Assembly: GCA_001708385.1 (NCBI GenBank) | Contig: CP012388.1 | Span: forward strand, 2,170,001 to 2,234,000 | Length of the DNA: 64,000 nucleotides | From: Flavobacterium psychrophilum | GTDB lineage: Bacteria > Bacteroidota > Bacteroidia > Flavobacteriales > Flavobacteriaceae | Reading direction: 5' to 3' | In this document: positions 42,742-51,464 of the stretch, piece by piece | How positions within the stretch are numbered: the first letter of the stretch is position 1 | Layout of the letters: every line of letters begins with the position of its first letter | Translations under genes and position numbers: made by a program | The notes under the pieces: generated by a model | Told to the model about the DNA's origin: nothing | Database searches by the model: none | What the model saw: only the letters and a program-made list of their open reading frames with translations

Positions 42742-43095
42742 ATGACACGTAACTGCCCCGAGTGCGGCGAAAAAATTGTAGGTCGCGAAGACAAGAAGTT
42801 TTGCAGCGATGCCTGCCGTAATGCCTGGAACAATAAAATAAACAAAGACAGCAATAATTTTATGCGCAACATTAATAACCGTTTGCGCAAAAATAACCGT
42901 ATTTTAAGTGAAATTAATGTAGAAGGCAAAACCAAAACCACGAAATCTAAGCTTATGAGCAAGGGTTTCGACTTTGAATATTTTACCAACCTGCTTATCA
43001 CTAAAACCGGAAACACTTACTACTTTGTGTACGAGCAGGGCTACATGCCTTTGGAAAACGACTATTATATACTGGTTAGAAAAGATATATCCTAA
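42742..43095 (+). CDS. Zinc-ribbon protein
   Basis: A 117-residue protein. The N terminus is a four-cysteine zinc ribbon: CPECGEKIVGREDKKFCSDACRNAW. The rest is basic and helical (NKINKDSNNFMRNINNRLRKNNRILSE), ending in a strand-rich stretch with FDFEYFTNLLITKTGNTYYFVYEQGYM. It probably binds nucleic acid or another protein through the ribbon. It starts 6 bp after the stop of the fusion gene and its own stop overlaps the next start by one base (TAATG), so the three genes form an operon. Confidence 0.85.
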   Translation: MTRNCPECGEKIVGREDKKFCSDACRNAWNNKINKDSNNFMRNINNRLRKNNRILSEINVEGKTKTTKSKLMSKGFDFEYFTNLLITKTGNTYYFVYEQGYMPLENDYYILVRKDIS

Positions 43096-43907
43096 TGCCA
43101 CAAATATCTATCTTGGGCTGCGGATGGCTAGGCTTTCCGTTAGCAAAATCGTTACTTAAAAACGGATTCACCGTTAAGGGATCAACAACTTCAACCGAGA
43201 AGGTAGATGGGTTTAATTCAGCGGGTATCCTTCCGTTTTTAATTAGCCTTACGGCTGATGGAGCCGACGGTGATATTGAATCCTTTCTCCGCGAAAGCGA
43301 TATACTTATTATTGATATTCCACCCAAATTAAGGGGAGAAAACAAAGAGAGTTTTACCGATAAGATAAAAATACTTATTCCTTATATTGAAACCGCAGGG
43401 ATTAAAAACGTACTGTTTGTAAGCTCTACATCGGTATATTCAGATGATAACTCGGTTGTAACCGAAGAAACCCCGGCGGCACCTGAAACCGAAAGCGGTA
43501 AACAATTACTGGAATCAGAACAATTACTGCTACAAAATCCCAATTTTAAAACAACAGTGCTTCGCTTCGGTGGCTTGATAGGTGAAGACCGCCAGCCCGT
43601 AAAATTCCTTGCCGGTAGAGACAACCTTGAAAATCCTTACGGACCGGTAAATCTTATTCACCGTAATGACTGTATCCGAATTATTGAGAAGATCATTGAA
43701 AAAAATGCATGGGGAGAAATTTTTAACGGTGTACATCCCGACCATCCTACCCGCGAAGAATATTATACAAAAAAAGCATTATCGTTAGGGCTTCCTTCGC
43801 CAAAATTCAACCATAAAAAACCATCCAACGGAAAAGCAATAAGTGCTGAAAAAGTAATAAAGGTGTTGGGTTACAATTTTAAAGAGGCTCTGGGGCAAGA
43901 CTTTTAA
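43095..43907 (+). CDS. NAD(P)-binding SDR-like protein (YeeZ-type epimerase)
   Basis: A 270-residue extended SDR with an N-terminal Rossmann motif ISILGCGWLGFPLAKSLLKNGFTVKGSTT (GxGxxG). FVSSTSVYSDDNSVVTE carries the Ser position, but the usual Tyr-x-x-x-Lys motif is not clear. LRFGGLIGEDRQPVKFLAGRDN is typical of the YeeZ group. Its substrate is unknown. It overlaps the zinc-ribbon gene by 1 bp. The candidate structured RNA begins only a few bases after its stop, so they may be read through together. Confidence 0.85.
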   Translation: MPQISILGCGWLGFPLAKSLLKNGFTVKGSTTSTEKVDGFNSAGILPFLISLTADGADGDIESFLRESDILIIDIPPKLRGENKESFTDKIKILIPYIETAGIKNVLFVSSTSVYSDDNSVVTEETPAAPETESGKQLLESEQLLLQNPNFKTTVLRFGGLIGEDRQPVKFLAGRDNLENPYGPVNLIHRNDCIRIIEKIIEKNAWGEIFNGVHPDHPTREEYYTKKALSLGLPSPKFNHKKPSNGKAISAEKVIKVLGYNFKEALGQDF

Positions 43908-43910
43908 GTT

Positions 43911-44080
43911 ATTCAAAGGTCTCGCCCGTCGGCCCACACACGTGAAGATTTTACGTGATAACCGGGTTTACACTGCCATGCCTGCAAATCTAGCAGAAAA
44001 ACAAGGCCGGCAGCAGTACCAGGTTACTGAATGAAAACCGGATTTTAGATTTGATTGATTGGTACAAATCCGGCTTTCTA
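43911..44080 (+). ncRNA. Candidate structured RNA, multi-stem with alternative pairings
   Basis: The 43908-44400 gap has no ORF but contains a GC-rich block in AT-rich surroundings. The outer pairs are ATTCA/TGAAT (43911-15 with 44028-32), GGT/ACC, and GTCGGCC/GGCCGGC (43928-34 with 44005-11). They enclose a hairpin ACGTGAA-GAT-TTTACGT (43940-56) and a hairpin CTGC-AAATCTA-GCAG (43982-96). CTGCC at 43973-77 can instead pair with GGCAG at 44009-13, which is incompatible with the outer stem. CCGGATTT/AAATCCGG (44038-44073) then resembles a terminator. It is not a recognisable tmRNA, SRP or RNase P; possibly Flavo-1 or 6S-type. Confidence 0.5.
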
Positions 44081-44132
44081 TATGCTTATCTTAAGGTACT
44101 TGGGGACTAAAAGATCTGCTGTATTAACTATA

Positions 44133-44399
44133 ACAAAGTAAGGAAAATCAAAATCCTGCCTGTTGCGGGTTTTCCGCACTTAACAAAATTTTAACAAATA
44201 CAATTGACATCTTTTGTCGATTACATTTTAAAATTGGAAAATACAATTTGAGATTAGAATTGTACATTTTGAAATTAAAATAACGTAATAATATACGAAA
44301 TATCCTTTAAGCTTTAGGATTGAAATGTAATTGATTTTGTTGTCTCTTACTAGTTTAATTGACGCTGTAAGATTTATTATAAATATTTATGAAGATTAA
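44133..44399. other. AT-rich gap with small hairpins
   Basis: A hairpin GGAAA...CCTGC-ctgtt-GCGGG..TTTCC lies at about 44142-44174, and another, TACAATT/AATTGTA, at about 44241-44263. Otherwise the stretch shows no ORF and no clear promoter before the next minus-strand gene. Confidence 0.4.
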
Positions 44400-45002
44400 T
44401 CAATTTTCAGTTTTATAAAATTTCATACCGGATTTATTTGATATATAGCCATTTTTGATTTTTAACAATTCATTATCAAAATATGTTTTACTTAAATCAG
44501 ATAAATAAATAGTTAACAAATAACTATTGCTATTCTTCAATAGCAAATCGTACACATATTTTTCTCCCAAGAAAAAAACTTTTATACTAGTAACTTTTTT
44601 ATTTTGGGATATCCGAACAATTCCCTCCTCATTACTTTCAAAAGAATTATTATCATCATTAAATGAGACAACAGCACCTTCAATTCTAATTTTATTTGCA
44701 TCTTGAATTATAAGCTCTCCATTACTAGTTCTTAATTCTTCGACAGTCATACTATTTGTCAAATAGCTTTTTTCACTTTGTAAAAGTAATTTGTCACCCT
44801 TGTTAACCCATATTCCTTTACTTTGTGTATCTATAAGACCAATTTTATAGTTATACGTAAACGAGAAATCTTCACTTAGTTCGATTTTACCATAAAATTT
44901 TTGAGACCTCGTTTCGTATAAACCTTCCGGTCGATTTTCTTTAATTTTGTAGCTACTACAACCCAGTAATGACAGCAATATCAGGAAAAAGCACCTTTTC
45001 AT
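44400..45002 (-). CDS. Hypothetical lipoprotein
   Basis: A 200-residue lipoprotein. The signal peptide (MKRCFFLILLSLLGC) ends in the lipobox LLGC, followed by SSYK. The mature part is a beta-rich domain with repeats such as FYGKIELSEDFSFTYNYKIGLIDTQSKGIWVNKGDKLLLQS and KIRIEGAVVSFNDDN. The base composition is more AT-rich than its neighbours, and a decayed coding fragment lies upstream at 45069, which suggests an accessory region. I recognise no family. Confidence 0.75.
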   Translation of the reverse strand: MKRCFFLILLSLLGCSSYKIKENRPEGLYETRSQKFYGKIELSEDFSFTYNYKIGLIDTQSKGIWVNKGDKLLLQSEKSYLTNSMTVEELRTSNGELIIQDANKIRIEGAVVSFNDDNNSFESNEEGIVRISQNKKVTSIKVFFLGEKYVYDLLLKNSNSYLLTIYLSDLSKTYFDNELLKIKNGYISNKSGMKFYKTEN

Positions 45003-45068
45003 ATTTTAGTTTTTTATATAGATTGGACGCATTGCGCTTCCACCTTGCCGAAAAATTCAAAAGAATTT

Positions 45069-45131
45069 CTATAGTAGTATGTTGTTTCCCGGGATCTCAG
45101 CCGTCAAGTTACCGAAATTGTCGAATTGAAA
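45069..45131 (-). pseudogene. Possible fragment of a larger protein gene
   Basis: A short frame on the minus strand reads FDNFGNLTAEIPGN, which resembles a YD-repeat or RHS-like motif, ending at a TAG. It has no start and is too short to be a gene by itself, so it looks like a remnant. The assignment is tentative. Confidence 0.2.
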
Positions 45132-45167
45132 ATCATTAAATAAGAAATATCTTGTATAATATCCTAA

Positions 45168-45836
45168 TTACATATAACCCTGTTTTCTTGCTTCGGCAAT
45201 AAGAGCTTCGTCGTCGCCGGTTACATCCAGTATCTTTTTTGCTTTATACTTTCTTTTTTCTATGGCACTATCCGATAGCGGTATATATTTGCTAAGGTTT
45301 TTGTTTTTAATACCTTTAGAAAGTAGCATTATAATTTTAATATCAACATCGTCAAGAAGATTGCCTTTTTCTATTCGTTTAAGATAAGTTGATATAGTTT
45401 TAGAGTAATAAGTATTATTGGTAAGCACTGTTTTAAAACCATCAGCAAGTTCATCGGTATTGCAATCACTCTTGTTTATAAAGCCTTCCGGTTTTATACT
45501 ATTAAGTATACCCGACATGATTTCCATTTCTTTATGCATGGTCATCATAATAATTTTGCATGCAGGCATAGTCTGCCTTAACAGCAAAGCCATATCCTGC
45601 CCCGTATAAAGCTGCTTTTCCGGAAAATCCGGTATACTATAATCCACAATAGCAATATCAAATGGGTTTGCCTTGCGGCTTTCTATAATTTCATATCCGG
45701 ACTTACAATCATTTGCTTTAGTAAAATTAAGCTCCTGATCGTAATCCAATAACCTAAATATAGAATGATACCCTTCTAATACAACCATATGGTCGTCTAT
45801 ACCCAATACGTTTAAACCTTTTGCCAATACCTCCAT
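45168..45836 (-). CDS. Response regulator with LuxR-type output, orphan
   Basis: A 222-residue two-component response regulator. The receiver domain has the acidic pocket GIDDH near residue 13, the phosphoacceptor Asp65 in IAIVDYSIPD, and the conserved Lys in GFINKSD. The C-terminal HTH is LSKGIKNKNLSKYIPLSDSAIEKRKYKAKKIL, a LuxR-like recognition helix. It should bind DNA when phosphorylated. No sensor kinase lies nearby, so the partner is elsewhere. The start is ATG at 45836. Confidence 0.88.
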   Translation of the reverse strand: MEVLAKGLNVLGIDDHMVVLEGYHSIFRLLDYDQELNFTKANDCKSGYEIIESRKANPFDIAIVDYSIPDFPEKQLYTGQDMALLLRQTMPACKIIMMTMHKEMEIMSGILNSIKPEGFINKSDCNTDELADGFKTVLTNNTYYSKTISTYLKRIEKGNLLDDVDIKIIMLLSKGIKNKNLSKYIPLSDSAIEKRKYKAKKILDVTGDDEALIAEARKQGYM

Positions 45837-45847
45837 TTATTATTCGC

Positions 45848-45855
45848 CAAAAATA
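45848..45855 (-). promoter_or_regulatory. -7 element of the response regulator gene
   Basis: TATTTTTG on the minus strand (CAAAAATA as read), 11 bp before the ATG. Confidence 0.4.
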
Positions 45856-45919
45856 ATACCGAAACTTTCAATTGTGGTTACGGGAAACCTCATTTACAGT
45901 AAATTAATATAAAAATAAA

Positions 45920-45947
45920 AAAACCTGCGACATAAATCGCAGGTTTT
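45920..45947 (-). terminator. Terminator of the M13 peptidase gene
   Basis: AAAACCTGCGA-cataaa-TCGCAGGTTTT, followed on the minus strand by a T run. Confidence 0.8.
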
Positions 45948-45976
45948 AAAGATATTATTTATTGATAGCCAAAAGC

Positions 45977-48043
45977 TTACCAGATCTTAACACGTTTATC
46001 GGGAGAAACATACATTCCATCACCCGGTTTAATATTAAATGCATCGTAAAATGCATCAACATTTTGTAGCGGCACATACGCCCTGTACATACCCGGAGAG
46101 TGCGGATCTGTTTTTACCTGGTTCTTAACAGCTTCATCCCTTGCTTTGGTTCTCCATATGGTTGCCCATGAAATAAAGAAACGCTGCTCAGGCGTATAAC
46201 CATCAATTAATCCGGGGTTACCATTTTGTTTAAGGTAAAGCTGAAGTCCGTCGTATGCAGCGTTAACGCCACCAAGGTCGCCAATGTTTTCGCCAAGTGT
46301 AAATTTACCATCTACATAAATACCCGGTAGTGGCTGTAGCGCACTGTACTGATCGGCAAGGTTGCCGCCAAGGCCTGTAAATTTCTCAAGATCTTCATCA
46401 CTCCACCAGTTTACAAGGTTACCTTCTGCATTGTAACGTGATCCTGAATCATCAAAACCATGCGATATTTCATGGCCTATAACTGCACCAATTCCACCGT
46501 AGTTAACAGCCTCATCGGCTTTATAGTCATAAAATGGCGGCTGAAGGATAGCAGCAGGAAAAACAATTTCGTTGTAAGACGGATTAAAATAAGCATTAAC
46601 TGTTTGCGGAGACATACCCCACTCTGTTTTATCTACAGGTTTGTACAGCTTATCAAGATCATCTTTAAAGCTCCATTTTGTAACGTTTTGCATGTTGCTA
46701 AAGAAGGTACCACCCTCGGCAGGGCTTTGTAGTGTAAGTGCAGAATAGTCTTTCCATTTATCAGGATAGCCAATCTTTACATTAAGCTTGCGCAGTTTAG
46801 TTACCGCATTTTCCCTTGTAGATTTTGCCATCCACGGCAGGCGGTTAATTCGGTTTTCAAAAGCCTGCATTACATTTTTAATCATTGCTTCGGCTTTGGC
46901 CTTAGCCTCTGCAGGGAATTTTTTCTCTACATAAAGTTTTCCTAATGCCTCACCCACAGTACCGTTTATAGTCTGAAGTGCATTTTTATCGCGGGTTTCT
47001 TCTTTTAGCGCACCTCTAAGGGTTTTGCTGTAAAACTCCCAGTTAGCAGTTTCTATATCGGTAGAAAGCAGGTCTGACGAATGGTTTAAAACCGTCCATT
47101 TCATGTAGGCTTTCCACTCGTCTACTTTGTTTGCTTTAAGCATTTGCTCAAAAGCCTCCATATATTTTGGCTGCGAAACGTTTAATGAATCGGTAGCCTT
47201 AAATTTTATACCTATACCGTTAAAATAAGTTACCCAGTTGATAGATGGTGTAAGCTTCTGAAGATCGGCAACAGTCATAAAGTTATAAGTCTTTCTCCTG
47301 TCACGGCGCTCAACCCTGTCAAGTCTTGGTTGTGCCATAGCCGTTTCGAGTGCAAGTATGCTGTTAGCCTGCTTAAGCGCATCGGCATCTTTATAGCCTA
47401 AATATTTAAGCATGCGTGCTACGTGCTTAACATAAAGCTCGCGCTTTTCTTTACTGTCGGCATCGTCAGAAACATAATAATCCCTGTCCGGTAAACCAAG
47501 GCTTCCGGGACCAATGTTTACAATATTCCTGTTACTGTCTTTTGCATCGGCACCAATGCCCATACCAAAGAAGCCGATACCCCCTTGTGGCTCCATTTCT
47601 ATAAGCAGCTTTTCAAGGTCTTTAGCATTTTTTACCTTGTCTATTTTAGCAAGGTAAGGTTTAAGCGGAGCAATACCCTGCTTGTTTCTTGACACGGTAT
47701 CCATTATGGTTTTATACAGGTTGGCTGCTTTACCCTGGTCTGATGTAGATTTCAGGTTTTTATTAGCCGCTGCTTCCTTAAGAATAGCAAGAGCATCATT
47801 ATTGGTGTTTTCGCGAAGTTCATCAAAACTTCCCCAACGGGTTTTATCCGATGGAATCTGGGTATTATCTACCCACGTACCGTTTACATATCTAAAGAAA
47901 TCATCGCCCGGCTTTACTTTCTTATCCATATAAGAAACATTAATGCCCGGTTTCTCCTGAGCATTCGCCGTTTGTACATTGCAAACTGTTCCACCCAGCA
48001 CAAGTGCTGCAGCGGCATATTTTGCATTGAAAGGTATTTTCAT
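45977..48043 (-). CDS. M13 family metallopeptidase (neprilysin/PepO-like)
   Basis: A 688-residue secreted zinc endopeptidase. The signal peptide is MKIPFNAKYAAAALVLGGTVCNVQTANAQ. The zinc motif is VIGHEISHGFDD, with HExxH at residues 524-528, followed by the third ligand in GENIGDLGGVNAAY (ENxxDxGG). YFNPSYNEIVFPAAILQPPFYD and the C-terminal PDKRVKIW are typical of the family. It cleaves small peptides in the periplasm or outside. Its start ATG is preceded by a TATTTTTG element at 48072. Confidence 0.95.
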   Translation of the reverse strand: MKIPFNAKYAAAALVLGGTVCNVQTANAQEKPGINVSYMDKKVKPGDDFFRYVNGTWVDNTQIPSDKTRWGSFDELRENTNNDALAILKEAAANKNLKSTSDQGKAANLYKTIMDTVSRNKQGIAPLKPYLAKIDKVKNAKDLEKLLIEMEPQGGIGFFGMGIGADAKDSNRNIVNIGPGSLGLPDRDYYVSDDADSKEKRELYVKHVARMLKYLGYKDADALKQANSILALETAMAQPRLDRVERRDRRKTYNFMTVADLQKLTPSINWVTYFNGIGIKFKATDSLNVSQPKYMEAFEQMLKANKVDEWKAYMKWTVLNHSSDLLSTDIETANWEFYSKTLRGALKEETRDKNALQTINGTVGEALGKLYVEKKFPAEAKAKAEAMIKNVMQAFENRINRLPWMAKSTRENAVTKLRKLNVKIGYPDKWKDYSALTLQSPAEGGTFFSNMQNVTKWSFKDDLDKLYKPVDKTEWGMSPQTVNAYFNPSYNEIVFPAAILQPPFYDYKADEAVNYGGIGAVIGHEISHGFDDSGSRYNAEGNLVNWWSDEDLEKFTGLGGNLADQYSALQPLPGIYVDGKFTLGENIGDLGGVNAAYDGLQLYLKQNGNPGLIDGYTPEQRFFISWATIWRTKARDEAVKNQVKTDPHSPGMYRAYVPLQNVDAFYDAFNIKPGDGMYVSPDKRVKIW

Positions 48044-48071
48044 ATAATTCGTGTTTTAATCGTGTAGCTTA

Positions 48072-48079
48072 CAAAAATA
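48072..48079 (-). promoter_or_regulatory. -7 element of the M13 peptidase gene
   Basis: TATTTTTG on the minus strand (CAAAAATA as read), 28 bp before the ATG at 48043. Confidence 0.45.
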
Positions 48080-48185
48080 TAAAGTTAGGCTATATAAGAA
48101 GGGGTAAATCTGTTAAATATGCAGAAATACTCTTCGTAAAGCACATTAGGATGCTATTACTTTATTTTTATAAGCCGTTGTTTCT

Positions 48186-48193
48186 TAATTTTG
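48186..48193 (+). promoter_or_regulatory. -7 element of the SCO1-like gene
   Basis: TAATTTTG, 15 bp before the ATG at 48209, so the leader is short. Confidence 0.5.
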
Positions 48194-48208
48194 CAAAAAC
48201 TATTCCCA

Positions 48209-48901
48209 ATGTTACAATTCTTCAAAAAATATAAGATCTTTTTTATCGTGCTTATTATTCTATCGGCAGGTATCCTCTTTCTTTTTAATGGTGCGCTTAC
48301 TCCGAAAAAACAGCTTAAAGTGTATAGCCCGGCAGACGTTAACCCAGAACTGGTAGACAGCACGGTACAATATGTTGCCAAAAATCACAAAATAGCCGAT
48401 TTTGCCTTTACCAACCAAAACGGAAAAACCATTACACAGGACGACTACAAAGAAAAGATTTATGTAGCCGATTTCTTTTTTACCACCTGCCCTACCATCT
48501 GCCCTATAATGACAACCAATATGGAGTGGCTGCAAAGCCAGATTAAAGACAACCCGAAAGTAATGCTATTATCACACTCTGTAACCCCGGATATCGATAC
48601 CGTTCCTGTACTTAAAGAATATGCTAAAAAGAAAGGTGTTATAGACAGTAAATGGAACCTGGTTACCGGGAAGAAAGAAGACATTTATTACATCGCCCGT
48701 AAATCGTACCTGGCCGTTAAAACCACAAGCTCTAAGGAGTTATACGACATGGTGCATACCGAAAACTTTATACTTGTAGATGCAAAAGGCCGTATACGCG
48801 GTTTTTATAATGGTACCAACCTTGATAAAGAGGTGGAAGGTGAAAAAAATGTTAAGCAGCTTCTGGATGATATTAAATGGTTATCAGCCAATGAAAACTA
48901 G
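48209..48901 (+). CDS. SCO1/SenC-family copper chaperone
   Basis: A 230-residue protein anchored by an N-terminal segment (FFIVLIILSAGILFLFNG) with a thioredoxin-fold domain outside. The copper site is TTCPTICPIM, with Cys94 and Cys98, and His183 in MVHTENFILVD. It delivers copper to cytochrome oxidase or protects against copper or thiol stress. The start at 48209 (MLQFFKK) is chosen over an in-frame TTG six codons upstream. It precedes the iron transport genes but has its own promoter. Confidence 0.92.
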   Translation: MLQFFKKYKIFFIVLIILSAGILFLFNGALTPKKQLKVYSPADVNPELVDSTVQYVAKNHKIADFAFTNQNGKTITQDDYKEKIYVADFFFTTCPTICPIMTTNMEWLQSQIKDNPKVMLLSHSVTPDIDTVPVLKEYAKKKGVIDSKWNLVTGKKEDIYYIARKSYLAVKTTSSKELYDMVHTENFILVDAKGRIRGFYNGTNLDKEVEGEKNVKQLLDDIKWLSANEN

Positions 48902-48922
48902 GAGGGTTTGAATATTAATTCA

Positions 48923-48930
48923 TACTTTTG
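48923..48930 (+). promoter_or_regulatory. -7 element of feoAB
   Basis: TACTTTTG, 25 bp before the feoA start. TCTAAAT occurs twice just after it (48934-40 and 48945-51), possible half-sites for a metal regulator. Confidence 0.45.
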
Positions 48931-48955
48931 CAATCTAAATTCATTCTAAATAGCA

Positions 48956-49186
48956 TTGAAAACCACTCTTGCAGGGCTTAAAAAAGGCCAAAAAGCCATA
49001 ATTACCGATCTAAATATCGATGCGGTTCCGTTAAAGCTTCTTGAAATGGGATGCCTGCCCGGCAACACTGTGGAACTCTTACAGGTAGCCCCTATGGGCG
49101 ACCCTATTTACATCAACGTTAATGAAAGCCATGTGGCCATACGGCTGGAAACTGCCGCAGAAATTGACGTTGAACTTATACCATAA
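48956..49186 (+). CDS. feoA: Ferrous iron transport accessory protein FeoA
   Basis: A 76-residue SH3-like protein that helps FeoB import Fe2+. MKTTLAGLKKGQKAIITDL, then LLEMGCLPGNTVELLQVAPMGDPIYI and VAIRLETAAEIDVEL are the family pattern. It starts at TTG at 48956. A stop (TAA, 48947-49) lies 6 bp upstream in frame and the next ATG would lose 30 residues, so TTG is required. feoB begins 8 bp after its stop. Confidence 0.92.
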   Translation: MKTTLAGLKKGQKAIITDLNIDAVPLKLLEMGCLPGNTVELLQVAPMGDPIYINVNESHVAIRLETAAEIDVELIP

Positions 49187-49194
49187 CTACCCGC

Positions 49195-51312
49195 ATGGCA
49201 GCTCACAATCTTTTAAACATAAAAATTGCACTTATTGGTAACCCTAATACCGGAAAGACCTCGGTTTTTAACCAGCTTACGGGCCTTAACCAACAGGTGG
49301 GCAACTACCCCGGTATTACAGTAGAGCGTAAAATAGGCTCATGCAAACTGCCTAATGGCACAAAGGGCACTGTTATGGATCTTCCCGGAACCTACAGCCT
49401 TAACGCCAGCTCTATGGATGAGAATGTGGTTATAGAACTGCTTTTAAATAAAAATGACAAAGATTATCCCGATGTTGCCGTCGTAGTTACAGATGTAGAA
49501 AATCTTAAACGTAACCTGCTGCTTTTTACCCAGATAAAAGACCTTGAACTACCTACCATACTTGTTATCAATATGAGCGACAGGATGGATCGCAAAGGCA
49601 TCTCGTTAGATATACCTTATCTTGAACGCCTGCTTAAAACACGTATAGCACTTGTAAGTTCGCGTAAAGGCACCGGTATTGAAGACATTAAAGAACTAAT
49701 AGTTAATTATGGCACACTTCCTACAGAGCCATGCCTTAATGCTTCCAGCATAGATACCGACTATTTTAACGGACTGCGAAAAGCATTTCCAAACCATTTA
49801 CTGTATAAGCTTTGGCTCGTAATCACGCAGGATGTTAATTTTGGACAGCTGGAACGTAAAGAAATTGAAAACAACAGTTCTTTCGCTAAGACCAAGGCCG
49901 ACCTGAAACGTATGCAGCAGAAGGAAACTATTAAGCGATACCAGTTTATTAATGACGTGCTTAAAGAAGGGCAAACCGTTGATAACAGTAAAGCGAATGA
50001 CCTGCGTGCAAAGCTAGACCGTGTACTTACCCATAAGGTATTTGGCTACATTATTTTCTTTGGAATACTGATGCTTATATTCCAGTCGATATTTTCATGG
50101 TCCAGCATACCTATGGATTTTATCGATGAGAGTTTTGCTTCACTCGCAAGCTATACCGAAACCCATTTACCACCGGGTAAACTAACCGACCTTATTTCCC
50201 AGGGTATCATTCCGGGTATTGGTGGTGTGGTTATATTTATTCCGCAAATTGCATTTTTATTCCTCTTTATATCCGTCCTTGAAGAAAGCGGCTACATGAG
50301 CCGTGTAGTATTTTTAATGGATAAGATAATGAAACGCTTTGGCCTTAGCGGTAAGAGTGTGGTTCCGTTAATATCGGGTACTGCATGTGCTATCCCGGCT
50401 ATTATGGCGGCGCGAAACATAGAGAACTGGCGCGAAAGGCTAATTACTATTTTAGTAACGCCATTTACTACCTGTTCTGCAAGGCTTCCCGTTTACACAA
50501 TATTAATATCACTTATCATTCCGGAGAAAATGGTGTTGGGCGTTTTCAACCTTCAGGGGCTAACGCTTATGCTGCTGTACCTTTTAGGTTTCGGAGGCGC
50601 ATTGCTTTCGGCTTGGATATTAAACAAGATACTTAAAATAAAGCATAAGAGTTTTTTTGTGGCAGAAATGCCAAACTACAAACTTCCGCTGTTTAAGAAT
50701 GTAGGGCTTAATGTGCTAGAAAAAACAAAAGCATTTGTATATGGTGCGGGTAAAATAATACTGGCATTGTCTATCATCATCTGGTTCTTAGGATCGCATG
50801 GCCCGGGTGAAGGCTTTAAAAATGCGGAAGAAATTATCTCTCATCAACCGGAAAACAAATCGCTGCCGGAAAATGAACTGAATGATAAAATTACATCATA
50901 CCAATTAGAAAACTCTTACATAGGTATTATGGGTAAAAGTATTGAGCCTGTAATTCGCCCATTGGGTTACGACTGGAAAATCGGTATTGCCATAGTATCA
51001 TCATTCGCTGCACGTGAAGTATTTGTAGGAACTCTTGCTACCATCTATAATATTGGCAGCAGTGGGGAAGACGAAGCCACTATTAAACAGCGTATGAATG
51101 CTGAAATTGATCCACTTACCGGAAAAAAAGTATTCAATTTTGCAACCGGGGTATCATTATTGCTGTTCTATGCTTTTGCAATGCAGTGCATAAGTACGCT
51201 GGCTATTACAAAAAAAGAGACCAATTCATGGAAATGGCCTCTTATACAGTTAATAGGAATGAGCGGTTTTGCTTATGTGGTATCGCTGATTACCTATCAG
51301 CTTTTAAAATAA
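49195..51312 (+). CDS. feoB: Ferrous iron transport protein B
   Basis: A 705-residue membrane GTPase that imports Fe2+. The G domain has GNPNTGKTSVFNQLTG (G1), DLPGTYSL (G3) and NMSD (G4). The membrane part contains the gates SGTACAIPAIMAARN and FTTCSARLPVYTILI, each with a conserved Cys, and FAAREVFVGTLATIY. The FeoB associated helical region follows. It is preceded by feoA and followed 4 bp later by a small Cys-rich protein, so the three form an operon. Confidence 0.96.
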   Translation: MAAHNLLNIKIALIGNPNTGKTSVFNQLTGLNQQVGNYPGITVERKIGSCKLPNGTKGTVMDLPGTYSLNASSMDENVVIELLLNKNDKDYPDVAVVVTDVENLKRNLLLFTQIKDLELPTILVINMSDRMDRKGISLDIPYLERLLKTRIALVSSRKGTGIEDIKELIVNYGTLPTEPCLNASSIDTDYFNGLRKAFPNHLLYKLWLVITQDVNFGQLERKEIENNSSFAKTKADLKRMQQKETIKRYQFINDVLKEGQTVDNSKANDLRAKLDRVLTHKVFGYIIFFGILMLIFQSIFSWSSIPMDFIDESFASLASYTETHLPPGKLTDLISQGIIPGIGGVVIFIPQIAFLFLFISVLEESGYMSRVVFLMDKIMKRFGLSGKSVVPLISGTACAIPAIMAARNIENWRERLITILVTPFTTCSARLPVYTILISLIIPEKMVLGVFNLQGLTLMLLYLLGFGGALLSAWILNKILKIKHKSFFVAEMPNYKLPLFKNVGLNVLEKTKAFVYGAGKIILALSIIIWFLGSHGPGEGFKNAEEIISHQPENKSLPENELNDKITSYQLENSYIGIMGKSIEPVIRPLGYDWKIGIAIVSSFAAREVFVGTLATIYNIGSSGEDEATIKQRMNAEIDPLTGKKVFNFATGVSLLLFYAFAMQCISTLAITKKETNSWKWPLIQLIGMSGFAYVVSLITYQLLK

Positions 51313-51316
51313 TATC

Positions 51317-51439
51317 ATGGATATACAAAGCATACTAGTATACATAATCGTAGGCGGCGCAGTAGCTTTTTTAATAAAGAAATACTTCTTTAAAAAGAAA
51401 AAGTCTGGCGATTGCGGCCCTGATTGTGGGTGTAGTTAA
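51317..51439 (+). CDS. FeoB-associated Cys-rich membrane protein
   Basis: A 40-residue protein immediately after feoB (4 bp gap). One membrane helix (ILVYIIVGGAVAFLIKKYFF) is followed by KKKKSGDCGPDCGCS, with three cysteines in the pattern C-x3-C-x-C. Such short proteins are regularly found after FeoB in Bacteroidetes and Firmicutes and may help Fe2+ transfer or assemble the transporter. Confidence 0.85.
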   Translation: MDIQSILVYIIVGGAVAFLIKKYFFKKKKSGDCGPDCGCS

Positions 51440-51464
51440 ATCTTACTTATCTGTAAACCTTTTT

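Noticed and set aside
43911..44080. SRP RNA, tmRNA or RNase P
   Set aside because: No GGAA tetraloop region of SRP, no tag peptide frame and no RNase P core was found.
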